Shown here: one piece after another, positions 1 to 8,013 of the stretch
Position numbering within the stretch: the stretch's first letter is position 1
Layout: every line of letters begins with the position of its first letter
From: Chromatiales bacterium
GTDB lineage: Bacteria > Pseudomonadota > Gammaproteobacteria > Steroidobacterales > GCA-2729495
Direction of reading: 5' to 3'
DNA length: 64,000 bases
NCBI GenBank assembly: GCA_002729495.1
Contig: PBYE01000008.1
Span: 9,319 to 73,318 of the forward strand
The notes under the pieces: model-generated
What the model was told of the DNA's origin: nothing
Seen by the model: the letters and a program-made list of their open reading frames with translations, nothing else
Database searches by the model: none
Position numbers and translations under genes: made by a program

Positions 1-516
1 GGCTGGCGCATACTGGGCGCGGAGATGGACAAGGGATTAAAGCTGATCCGGTCGCTGTCAGCAGATCAGCGTAAGCGCGCCATAATTGCCGACGAAATTC
101 CGGAACGAATTATTACCGGTCATGGCCAGGGTGATGCACTTAAGGAATATGCCGGATTACCGGTTTCCGATCTGGACGCCAAACAATTACTGCTGTTCTG
201 GAGCCTGGTCGATGAATACATCGGTAACGCCGCCGATTCAGTCGCTCGCGAGCACCTTAACGCGATTCGTACAGATGGCCCCGAGGACATCTATTTCGCC
301 TGGATGGGCGGAACATCCGCAGACAGCGGCAAGTATTACCGAATCCACAGCCCATCACTGATCGTTGAATTTGTTACCGCGAGAGATCGTCAGTCGCCGA
401 CCCGGGCGCCGAACCCTAACCACGTGCATACCATATTTCGTTACACGGGAAATGATTTCGGGACCGACATGCTACGCCGACATTATGCAACCAGTCCGGG
501 CCACCAGGGGGAATAG
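1..516 (+). CDS. DUF3500 family protein, 5'-truncated
   Basis: The reading frame is open from the first base of the window, so this is the C-terminal 171 residues of a longer protein; the first ATG at 25 is internal. The tail NPNHVHTIFRYTGNDFGTDM followed by LRRHY matches my recollection of the conserved end of DUF3500 proteins, in which an HVH motif precedes a YTGNDFG-like stretch. The segment EDIYFAWMGG with the later YRIHSP also fits that family. The biochemical function of DUF3500 is unknown to me. The next gene begins 2 bases after the stop, so the two are probably cotranscribed. The family call rests on remembered motifs, not on a profile search. Confidence 0.7.
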   Translation, partial: GWRILGAEMDKGLKLIRSLSADQRKRAIIADEIPERIITGHGQGDALKEYAGLPVSDLDAKQLLLFWSLVDEYIGNAADSVAREHLNAIRTDGPEDIYFAWMGGTSADSGKYYRIHSPSLIVEFVTARDRQSPTRAPNPNHVHTIFRYTGNDFGTDMLRRHYATSPGHQGE

Positions 517-518
517 AC

Positions 519-1694
519 ATGCTGCGCTTACAAGCCCGCTCACGACCCGGCCGGTTGTTGTCACTTGTGGCCGGCCTTTGCGTAAGTCTGACCGCACTCG
601 CCGAACTGCCCGAACCCTATATTGCGGAACTTCTTGCCAGCGGCACTTATGACCAGGAACTTTGCAACACCGCGCAACTTCAGATACTGAATGCGCAACC
701 CGGAGATTTCACTTTTAATACACTTGTTGCTGAAGGCGGCACATTTATAACTGAGCAGATGGATGCCGACGGAGATAGCAATACCGTTTCCGTTGCGTCG
801 CTTACGGTAATGGTGCAGATTTCCAGGCAGAACCTGGCAGTGAATGTTGCCTGTAAACAGATTAACCAGGCCAGGGCGAATGACATACTCAACCTGCAGC
901 TGCCGGCACCGCCTGGCACCTGTCGCGATGTCAATGAACTTACCTACAGGCTGGCGCTTGGAGAATTGACGGCTGAACAAAGGCGCCAATATCTTGCCGA
1001 TGGTGTACCGTTGCAATTTACAGACGACTACAGGGCTGTAGCGGGCGGTGAGTGGCTTCCGTCGGTGGTAAGTGACTTTATTACGCCACTCGGTGACCCG
1101 AACCAACCTGAGGCAATACAAATACAGGCACCCTCTGTGCAGGTACCGTGGCCAGGCCCGGCAGGCGACTGGTTCCAGGGCACACATCATTGCAAGCTGA
1201 TTACGCTGGCAGCAATGCAACGCTGGATGACCGTGGGTTCTCTGCGCGGTGATACCGAACTTTTTCCCCGGCCCCGGCCGGAGTGCACCGAACCGTCATC
1301 GCGTACCTCTGCTGCCGGTAGTTGTTTGCTGTATTTCGGTCCGGCCGGCTCCCAGTTCTGCCAGGACTACAGCGGTTCTGGCTGGAATCTGTCGTCGGCG
1401 CACGAAGACTGCGACATTCGTCACTCAAGCAAAACCGCCTGGGACGAGGGCGGTGATAAATACACCGGGGACGGCGGCGTCTTTAGCGCGGAAAGCTGCG
1501 CAGTCCGCGGGGCCGTGGCGGAAGCTCGGGAGAGCCCTTTTGATGTAGCTAACAGTGCCAACATCGGCACCTGTGTATTCCGCTGCAACACGCCTGCCGA
1601 AGCCCTTTGGCATCAGCTGAGTCCGATGCCGGGTGATCCTGACGGGCGCATGATGGCACGCACCTGCGACCTGTTCCTGAAGATTCAGTGGTAG
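519..1694 (+). CDS. Secreted Cys-rich hypothetical protein
   Basis: This 391-residue protein has a Sec-type signal peptide: basic residues at 3-12, a hydrophobic core near 14-25, and a likely cleavage after Ala28. The mature part has about a dozen cysteines spaced along its length (for example in ELCNT, VACKQ, GTCRD, HHCKL, PECTE, SCLLYFG, FCQDY, DCDIRH, TCVFRCN and TCDLFL), which suggests several disulfides and a periplasmic or extracellular location. A tract reading TEQMDADGDSN resembles an acidic calcium-binding loop. I do not recognise the family. It starts 2 bases after the DUF3500 gene, so a shared operon is likely. No catalytic motif is evident. Confidence 0.75.
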   Translation: MLRLQARSRPGRLLSLVAGLCVSLTALAELPEPYIAELLASGTYDQELCNTAQLQILNAQPGDFTFNTLVAEGGTFITEQMDADGDSNTVSVASLTVMVQISRQNLAVNVACKQINQARANDILNLQLPAPPGTCRDVNELTYRLALGELTAEQRRQYLADGVPLQFTDDYRAVAGGEWLPSVVSDFITPLGDPNQPEAIQIQAPSVQVPWPGPAGDWFQGTHHCKLITLAAMQRWMTVGSLRGDTELFPRPRPECTEPSSRTSAAGSCLLYFGPAGSQFCQDYSGSGWNLSSAHEDCDIRHSSKTAWDEGGDKYTGDGGVFSAESCAVRGAVAEARESPFDVANSANIGTCVFRCNTPAEALWHQLSPMPGDPDGRMMARTCDLFLKIQW

Positions 1695-1729
1695 TGGCAG
1701 CTGCGTATGATTTAACGCCAGCCCGCCGC

Positions 1730-1984
1730 TTGTAGGAGCGCCTTTAGGCGCGAACCTGCGGCAGGTGAGCGCAGTGCCTATTGCAGGGGCTGTTGATGCG
1801 GGCCCACATCGGATACTTCTTCCGTATAACAGGCAATGATTGAAAGTACGGCGGGTTCGCGCCTATGCCGGACAGGATGTCCAAATGTCGCGCGACAGGC
1901 AGGAGCCTAAGTGCCGCGGAGCGCAGGGAAGCGCGGGAGCGGCGAGGCCATGGACGACCGAGAGCGACAAGCCGACTCCTACAA
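1730..1984. repeat. Intergenic element with TTGTAGGAG inverted ends
   Basis: The 350-base gap between 1694 and 2046 has no credible gene. It is bounded by TTGTAGGAG (1730-1738) and its exact reverse complement CTCCTACAA (1976-1984). Inside, GGCGCGAAC (1747-1755) is repeated inverted as GTTCGCGCC (1855-1863). There are also two short palindromes, GGACAGGATGTCC and GTCGCGCGAC, and a GC-rich stretch GGAGCGGCGAGGCCATGGAC. Dispersed elements starting with a GTAGGAGC-type sequence are common in gammaproteobacterial genomes, so I read this as a non-coding dispersed repeat, possibly a REP/MITE-like composite. No second copy was noticed in this window. Confidence 0.55.
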
Positions 1985-2045
1985 CAAATTATTCTCAGCG
2001 GCTGTCTATTCCACCTGCAGGAGTGCAATTGCCGGACAGGGCTAA

Positions 2046-3944
2046 CTAAACTTTGACCGAACGCATACTCGCGATGGAAATCTCCGGATGCCAGGTTGAT
2101 TCGGCATGCGCTCCGCGGCGGGCAATGGATGCATCGACCATGTAGGGCCTGCCATCGCGGTTTGCATCCGCGGCACGTTTGAATACCTTCTTGATATCGC
2201 CGAGTTTTTCCAGTTTCTCGCCGGCGATACCGAAGCCTTTGGCGATATCGACATAGTTTATGTCCGGATTGCCCAGGTAACAGGACATGTCTTTCCAGGC
2301 TTCCTTATTTTCCCGGGCCAACTGCGACATCATGTAGATGCGACCACGCTCACCGTCGTAACTGTGGTTGTTCATTACAACCATTATTACCGGAATCTCG
2401 TACCGCGCAGCCGTCCACAGTGCCTCGATCTGGCCGAACAACATTGCCCCGTCGCCGACAATGGCAATAACCTGTCTGTCAGGTTGCGCTATCTTCACGC
2501 CCAGCGATGCCCCGATGCCCCAGCCAAGCGCATAGCCGGTGGTCGGGCCAACCAGGTGCTTCTTGTCCGGTGCTATGGTCATCCAGTTCTGAGGCGACCG
2601 GTCGCCCGATTCGACCACGACTATGGCGTTCTCTTCGAGTACCTGGTCGAGCTCATGGCACAGACGCTCTGCAATCACGGGTTCGTTGTTCCAGAGTTTC
2701 TCGAGCCGTCGTCGCTTCGACACCTGGGCTTTTTCATAATCCCTCTGCGCTTTTTCCAGCCGCGGCGTACTGATATTTTTCAGTCGCTCAGCGGTGGCCT
2801 GCGACCTGACAGAGTCGAGCAGGGCACGAACCGTTTCACCCATGCCGGCGGCAATGGCCAGTTCGGTGGGGTGCCGGTTCGCGATGACGTCATACTCAAG
2901 TCGCGCGTTAATTACCCGCGTCGTATCCCGCACGGGCGCAGTAATGATCGACTCATCCGGCATCAACGAACCCAGGTTCAGGAACACGTCGGCCCTGCGG
3001 AGTCCCTTCGGAAACCCCATACCCGCGAAGCCCTGGAATAGCGGGTGGTTGAACGGAAAATCGCTGTACACACTGTAGCCCTGCGATACCGGGGCGCCCA
3101 GCAGTTCCGCCAGCTCGATAACGTCTGCATTAGCTCCCGCCCGGCTGACCTCGGAGCCGACATTGATCAAGGGTTTCTCGGCTTCGATCAACATGCGGGC
3201 CGCTTTATCGATCACGTCCGCACGTGGCGCCATTTCAACCGGGACATGGAAGCTGTCCTGCGGATGCATGGTCTGTGTAACGTCCTGCGCGGTCATGACG
3301 TCGCGGGGAAACTTCACGTAGGTGGGACCACCGGGCGGAGTGCCCGCCACTTTCAGCGCCCGACGGGTCATTTCTGCAATACGGTCGGGGTGTCGAAGGT
3401 CCCAGTGCCACTTCGTGAACTGCTCCGTGGGCTCCATCCAGTCTGCGACCTGCTGGAAACCGTCACGGCCCACCATGTCGGACGACTGGCCGTCGGAAAA
3501 GACGACCAGTGAGGAACGGTCTTTCCACGCGTTGTACAGGTTACAGAGAGTATTCGGCATGCCGATACCCGGCATAAACAGGGCCGCAGTTTTGCCGCTA
3601 CCGAGTTCATAACCGTGTGCCATGGCGGTCGCTTGTCCTTCCTGCAGGGCAATAATCAGCTTCAGGCCCGGGCGCTGGCCGCAGGCATCATAGAAAGTCG
3701 CCTGCCCGGTCGAGTTGGTATCGAAAACGTATTTGACGCCAGCCGCCCTTAGGCACTCGGCGATCACTTCGCCCCCGTTTCCGGTGAACTCGTAAGCGCC
3801 TGTTGACGCCCCCTCCGCCGCAACAGCAACAGAACTCAGCACCGATTCGGCAGCCGCCGAGCTGAAGCCCATGGCGATCATCGCCTTGCCGAAGTCGCGG
3901 CGGGACAGCTCCTGATCGAGTAATTGTTTTACCAGATGCCTCAT
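2046..3944 (-). CDS. Tat-exported thiamine diphosphate-dependent enzyme (copy 1)
   Basis: This 632-residue protein has the acetolactate synthase/benzoylformate decarboxylase architecture. The N-terminal ThDP-binding half carries the activating glutamate at about 102 (LQEGQATAMAHGYE), a central domain follows, and the C-terminal half has the ThDP/Mg motif from GDG at 497 to NN at 525. Unusually, it starts with a twin-arginine signal, SRRDFGK at 14-20, then a hydrophobic stretch and an Ala-rich cleavage region near 40-46. The start is supported by GGGGTGA 6 bases upstream. It lies 13 bases downstream of the M28-like gene and is probably cotranscribed. It is a full-length paralogue of 8014-9912; both are 632 residues and both end with a WHP(E/G)ISIA motif. 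The substrate is not predictable; 2-oxoacid decarboxylation or carboligation is the family chemistry. Confidence 0.85.
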   Translation of the reverse strand: MRHLVKQLLDQELSRRDFGKAMIAMGFSSAAAESVLSSVAVAAEGASTGAYEFTGNGGEVIAECLRAAGVKYVFDTNSTGQATFYDACGQRPGLKLIIALQEGQATAMAHGYELGSGKTAALFMPGIGMPNTLCNLYNAWKDRSSLVVFSDGQSSDMVGRDGFQQVADWMEPTEQFTKWHWDLRHPDRIAEMTRRALKVAGTPPGGPTYVKFPRDVMTAQDVTQTMHPQDSFHVPVEMAPRADVIDKAARMLIEAEKPLINVGSEVSRAGANADVIELAELLGAPVSQGYSVYSDFPFNHPLFQGFAGMGFPKGLRRADVFLNLGSLMPDESIITAPVRDTTRVINARLEYDVIANRHPTELAIAAGMGETVRALLDSVRSQATAERLKNISTPRLEKAQRDYEKAQVSKRRRLEKLWNNEPVIAERLCHELDQVLEENAIVVVESGDRSPQNWMTIAPDKKHLVGPTTGYALGWGIGASLGVKIAQPDRQVIAIVGDGAMLFGQIEALWTAARYEIPVIMVVMNNHSYDGERGRIYMMSQLARENKEAWKDMSCYLGNPDINYVDIAKGFGIAGEKLEKLGDIKKVFKRAADANRDGRPYMVDASIARRGAHAESTWHPEISIASMRSVKV

Positions 3945-3957
3945 TGATTCACCCCAC

Positions 3958-5460
3958 TTATTTTTCTTTTAGCGGCAGCGCCATGTCATCGACACTTATG
4001 CTCATTAGCACCCCTGTAAGGTGTGCCGCAAGTCCAATTTGTTTTACGAATAATTCGCTGTCGAATGTCTGGATTCCTGCACGGGTAGACCAGTAAGCAC
4101 TCATATTAGTGCTAATGCCGTAACCCGGATAGTTCTTTTTAACAGAGACATCACTCATGCCGGACCAGTTCCCCTGGCCGCCGCGTGGTGGCGACTGGAC
4201 CATCGTTCGCGGCACTGCAAAAACCTTTATGCCTTCGATAGCGCCGTTAATAAGTGTGTCGTTGTCCTGGGCAAACACAATGGTCGTTTCAGGCAAACCG
4301 GACTGTATGAAACGGTCGCCCTGCTCCGTGTACTCACGCTGCCCCAGGTGTTCGACACCGATCGTCGCAACGATGTGCTCGACGATCTCGGGATGCATCT
4401 CGTACCAGTCGTCCATATGCCGGTGCGGCGTAAAGTGCTGTGAATCGATCATCACTGCCAGGGTGCGCGGGCGGTCTTCCTGCGAGATATTCGAGAAATA
4501 CTGAACCAGCGACAACAATGCAAAGCCACCGTTGTCCTGCGTCAGATTCGGTCCGTCGCCGTGCGTTATCAGGAACACATACTCGTCATCGTCAGAACCG
4601 TAATTCCGGCCCGGCAGGAAACCCGTGTAGAAATGTCCGTTGACCTGCTCGCGCTCCGCGATCAGCCGCAGCGTCGCCTCACGACCCTCTTTCGCTGCCT
4701 CAATCACAGGTGCACCGTTAACCCGGTCGAGGTACAGACCCGGCACGCCTACAATGCCGGGTTCGAGCAAGGGAAAGGTATAGAGCCCGGCTGCACGTTC
4801 AGGGCCCATGCTGAACACCACCAGCGCGCCGGCTGCGCCGCTGTCTTTCATGACGGCGTTCAGACGACCGAAACGTGTGACATAGTTTGTCTGGTACCAC
4901 TGGTCCGACGACAAAATCTGATTCGTTCCAATAGTTTCTTCGTCGGTGGCGAATTCGTATCCGGCTTCCTGAAACAATTTCGGCAGCGGTTCGGTCAGGC
5001 CCGGCACCTGGAAGACGATGATCCGGCCCTCCATGGACTCGGGAGGGCTATCCTTGTCATACAGCAACAACGGTGCGGTCACTCCGGATTCACCGGTGGA
5101 TCCGGAATAGGCCCAGTACGATGCAACCGGAACGGACTTGCCGTCCAGGGTGAGTGTCCACTGCCCCGCGTCGGCGTTGTCCGAGGTAAACCAGCGTTCG
5201 TAGGTAAACGGGTCGCGGATCACATCGATCAGGCCAGCTTCTTCCATTCCTGCTTCGACAATACTCATAAAGTCGTGCCAGGAAGGACTGCCGGTCAGGG
5301 TATGGATACCCGCCGCTTTACGTTCGTGCCAGTCCTGAACGACATCGGCCGCGGGCAGGAAATCAGGATCGATCTGTGTCAGCCGATTACCTGCCAAACA
5401 TCCGGTCGATGTAATTGCCGATAACGCTGCAAACGCGGTTAGCCCCTTCCAGCCTCGCAT
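3958..5460 (-). CDS. M28-type peptidase relative with PA domain, lipoprotein (copy 1)
   Basis: This 500-residue protein begins with a lipoprotein-like signal ending SAITSTGC, so it is probably membrane-anchored in the periplasm. The middle part (about 100-260) looks like a protease-associated (PA) insert. The segment FLITHGDGPNLTQDNGGFAL near 295 aligns with the His-x-Asp and second Asp zinc ligands of M28 aminopeptidases, and VEHLG further on may supply the Glu ligand. The catalytic Glu-Glu pair is not visible (the region reads VMIDSQHFTPH), and the expected final YH ligand reads AYWSTRAG. Activity is therefore uncertain. It sits 13 bases before the ThDP enzyme gene, an arrangement repeated at 8014-11657. 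Confidence 0.7.
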   Translation of the reverse strand: MRGWKGLTAFAALSAITSTGCLAGNRLTQIDPDFLPAADVVQDWHERKAAGIHTLTGSPSWHDFMSIVEAGMEEAGLIDVIRDPFTYERWFTSDNADAGQWTLTLDGKSVPVASYWAYSGSTGESGVTAPLLLYDKDSPPESMEGRIIVFQVPGLTEPLPKLFQEAGYEFATDEETIGTNQILSSDQWYQTNYVTRFGRLNAVMKDSGAAGALVVFSMGPERAAGLYTFPLLEPGIVGVPGLYLDRVNGAPVIEAAKEGREATLRLIAEREQVNGHFYTGFLPGRNYGSDDDEYVFLITHGDGPNLTQDNGGFALLSLVQYFSNISQEDRPRTLAVMIDSQHFTPHRHMDDWYEMHPEIVEHIVATIGVEHLGQREYTEQGDRFIQSGLPETTIVFAQDNDTLINGAIEGIKVFAVPRTMVQSPPRGGQGNWSGMSDVSVKKNYPGYGISTNMSAYWSTRAGIQTFDSELFVKQIGLAAHLTGVLMSISVDDMALPLKEK

Positions 5461-5657
5461 CTCGTACCCCTTTTGCTCTTTTCACATGCCCACCGGGCAG
5501 CTGTTTATGAACCAGAATACGGTCTGCCCGAGCATGGGACAACGCTATCCAGCCGGGTCTGCATACAGCGGACAGGCCTGAAGTCCGCCGTGCTACTGCG
5601 TTCAGGAGCTTGTTATGCTAAACAGTATCGGGAAAAACAAGAATTAAGGAGTACCGC

Positions 5658-6599
5658 ATGAACCAGGTTTACCGTTTTGCATGCACTATCATTTGCCTAA
5701 CCCTGAGTACATCGTGCATAGCCGAACTGAAAGGTCCCCCGGAAGGCCGCCAGCAACTGGTCGATGCGCTCGACGCGGCCTGGGTGCGCGCCCTGGATGA
5801 TGGCGACGTCAGGGAGCTTATAGGCCGTTTCAATGCCCAGGACCTGATTGTCAACATGGCAGACTGCCTGCCCGACCCGGAAGTAACGCGCTATCCGGAA
5901 AACCCGACGGGCACACTCAAACGCATACTCGATGAAGGTGTCATCAATGTCGGTATCTCTAACACCGGCAAGATAGACGAAGGTTCGACAGCCTTTCACT
6001 TTACGCGCATGGGCGATGCGCTGATCGATCTGATACTGACACGCATTGCGAACCACTACGGTGCCGACCCTATAAAACAGAATATCGTTTACATTCCGCC
6101 GCCTTTCCGGAATACGGACTATCTCAATTCGGGCGAGGCAGACATACTCGGCCTGGTCAATGCGCTTGGCGGATCGACCCGGGACGGCGAACGGCGCCGG
6201 ACCGCGCGGCGCTATACCTGCACGATGACCTCAACCGGACAATTCGTATGGATGCTCAAGGACGGCGGTCCTGACTGGGAAGATATAGATGACGCCCTGA
6301 ATGCATCCGGTGTGCATTTTTGCGCCGGGCCGCTCTCGAACGAACTGACCAAAACCTACTTCGACCAACCGGGACAGACGAAGAAGACCGAGTTCATGAG
6401 CGACCTGGCACTGTGCCTGCCCAAGCTGGTTAACGGCACCGCCGATGCGATGATCAGCCCGCTTCCGAATGAAAGCTATTTTCCGGAATACATCGACACC
6501 GATGGCGACGGCGAAGCGGAAACAGCTACCGTGGGATTGTTTCGCGCCATCAATACGATGATTGTCGCGGGCACACCGCTCTGGGTTGCAGTCGACTAG
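5658..6599 (+). CDS. Solute-binding-like lipoprotein (transporter substrate-binding domain)
   Basis: This 313-residue protein has a signal peptide with a lipobox-like LSTSC, then a helical segment RQQLVDALDAAWVRALDDGD. The main body contains NPTGTLKRILDEGVINVGIS, reminiscent of the entry to family 3 periplasmic binding proteins, followed by a second lobe. An acidic DTDGDGEAET loop near the end may bind calcium. No permease or ATPase gene is adjacent, so it may be an orphan binding protein or an enzyme-like relative. The start is preceded by AAGGAG. It is divergent from the copy 1 peptidase gene and convergent with the DUF1838 gene. The gene cut by the right edge of the window (63674) is a clear paralogue. 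Confidence 0.65.
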   Translation: MNQVYRFACTIICLTLSTSCIAELKGPPEGRQQLVDALDAAWVRALDDGDVRELIGRFNAQDLIVNMADCLPDPEVTRYPENPTGTLKRILDEGVINVGISNTGKIDEGSTAFHFTRMGDALIDLILTRIANHYGADPIKQNIVYIPPPFRNTDYLNSGEADILGLVNALGGSTRDGERRRTARRYTCTMTSTGQFVWMLKDGGPDWEDIDDALNASGVHFCAGPLSNELTKTYFDQPGQTKKTEFMSDLALCLPKLVNGTADAMISPLPNESYFPEYIDTDGDGEAETATVGLFRAINTMIVAGTPLWVAVD

Positions 6600-6606
6600 C
6601 TAAGCG

Positions 6607-7668
6607 TCAGTCGAAAACACCGAATACGCTTTCGCCGACGGTTTTGCCCTCGGCGCGTGCCTTGTCGATGATTTTCTGCGAATAGGTCCAGTGATTTTCC
6701 TGGAAACCCTCGCCCCATTCGGTAGGCGCATGCGGGTACTCGAGAAACTGCGGATAATGTTTCTCCATGTAGCTGACAATCTTCGGATCGATATCGTCAA
6801 CGCCATTTTGCGTAGTGAACGCCTGGCTGTGATACACCACGAATCCCGGCCGGTTACCCATTTCGAAGAACGGTTCCCACATGGAAATACGCCCCCACGC
6901 CGTGTGACAGGGAACCCGGGTATTCTCGGGGTTATTAAGGGCTTCCATGCTGCCGTGTATTGCCCACAACTCACCCGTCTGGTAGAGGTCCTGCTGTGAG
7001 TGCAGTGGGTAATCCTTGCGTGTCAGCGGATTATTGCCCGGTGCCGGCGGCCTGAACACATCGACCTGGAACACCAGGTTATCGCCATTGATCATGTACG
7101 GATACGGCGGTGCAAACGGTCCTTTCTCCAACGGATAGAAACGCTGTACCGGATCGTTGTGGACATGCACCACCCGAACCGTCATGCCGGTAATCGGGTT
7201 CTTCCAGGTATCGACTACCTCCCCGGTCTGCGGATCCGTGTAAAGCAGGATCTCACGGTGGTAGAAACGCCAGCCCTGTTCGTCCGGGTTGTATTCCAGC
7301 CGGCTCGCACCCACACCGTAGGTATGAAATATCTCGGTATTGCCCTCGCCGGGAATCCAGATCCAGGCCTTGCCCGGAAAGATGCCGATAACCGGCTCGC
7401 CGGACAGGTCGGCCTGCAGTTTGAGCATGGCAACCTGGTTATCCAGCGGTTTCTCCATGTCGAGCGGGCCCGGATTGAACCCGGGTGGTAACGGATCAAG
7501 ATACTTAGCCATTCCTGTTCTCCTGTGAACTTGTTCGTTGTTGGCGGCGGCAGTTTTTACCAGCCCCATTTTAGCCGCCAGTGTTGTTAGCAATCCCAGC
7601 GCGGCAGAATCCCGGAAAAACTTTCTTCGGCTAAAGCGCTTTACGAGCAGTCGTTTCGCACGGGCCAT
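6607..7668 (-). CDS. DUF1838 family protein with Tat signal
   Basis: This 353-residue protein begins with a twin-arginine signal, FSRRKFFRDSAALGLL at about 11-26, then a hydrophobic run to an AAANN cleavage region. The mature sequence is rich in aromatic residues and contains TGMTVRVVHVHNDPVQ, WAIHGSMEALNNPENTRVPC and a C-terminal PTEWGEGFQENHWTYSQKII, which fit my memory of DUF1838 proteins. Their biochemical function is not established as far as I know. It lies 9 bases after the cytochrome c stop and is the last gene of the minus-strand run starting with the copy 2 peptidase. Tat export suggests a folded, possibly cofactor-binding protein acting beside the exported ThDP enzyme. Confidence 0.75.
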   Translation of the reverse strand: MARAKRLLVKRFSRRKFFRDSAALGLLTTLAAKMGLVKTAAANNEQVHRRTGMAKYLDPLPPGFNPGPLDMEKPLDNQVAMLKLQADLSGEPVIGIFPGKAWIWIPGEGNTEIFHTYGVGASRLEYNPDEQGWRFYHREILLYTDPQTGEVVDTWKNPITGMTVRVVHVHNDPVQRFYPLEKGPFAPPYPYMINGDNLVFQVDVFRPPAPGNNPLTRKDYPLHSQQDLYQTGELWAIHGSMEALNNPENTRVPCHTAWGRISMWEPFFEMGNRPGFVVYHSQAFTTQNGVDDIDPKIVSYMEKHYPQFLEYPHAPTEWGEGFQENHWTYSQKIIDKARAEGKTVGESVFGVFD

Positions 7669-7677
7669 TTATAGTTT

Positions 7678-7980
7678 CTACTTTGGTGCCGACAGGTACT
7701 CATACAAAGCAGCTATTTCATCTTCCTCGAAGAATCCCGCAAAATCGGGCATCTCCTCTGTAACCCCTTCCAGCCTTTCCGTCAGCGCATCCAGGTCACC
7801 CTCGAATGCCTGCAGGCCTTGCCGGTCAGCGCCATGACAGTTTTCACAAAAATCGCCATACAACTCCGCACCTTCGGTAGCCAGGCTGCTTCCCGCAAAC
7901 GCTGCACCGCCCGCTGCAAACGTACCCAGAAATACCCCGATAAGGATGCGGCGTGACCAGGCTATGGCTTTCATCGACAT
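7678..7980 (-). CDS. Small exported class I cytochrome c
   Basis: This protein of about 100 residues has an N-terminal hydrophobic export signal (ILIGVFLGTFAAGGAAFA) and one c-type haem site, FCENCHG, at about 44-50. A Met in EEMPDFAG is a plausible sixth ligand. The fold is a minimal monohaem cytochrome c of the c5/c553 type. I place the start at 7980 because AGGAG lies 5 bases upstream of that ATG; an ATG 7 codons earlier has no such site. The gene lies between the copy 2 ThDP enzyme (33-base gap) and the DUF1838 gene (9-base gap). It is probably the electron acceptor for a periplasmic oxidation carried out by this cluster. Confidence 0.85.
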   Translation of the reverse strand: MSMKAIAWSRRILIGVFLGTFAAGGAAFAGSSLATEGAELYGDFCENCHGADRQGLQAFEGDLDALTERLEGVTEEMPDFAGFFEEDEIAALYEYLSAPK

Positions 7981-8013
7981 CTGCGCTCCTGAAAATGCCA
8001 TGTTAACAACCGG

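Noticed and set aside
2106-3041. 311-codon plus-strand open frame
   Set aside because: It is antisense to the copy 1 ThDP enzyme, whose motifs and ribosome site are clear; the antisense translation shows no family features.
4561-5424. 287-codon plus-strand open frame
   Set aside because: Antisense to the copy 1 M28-like gene, with no signal, motif or ribosome site.
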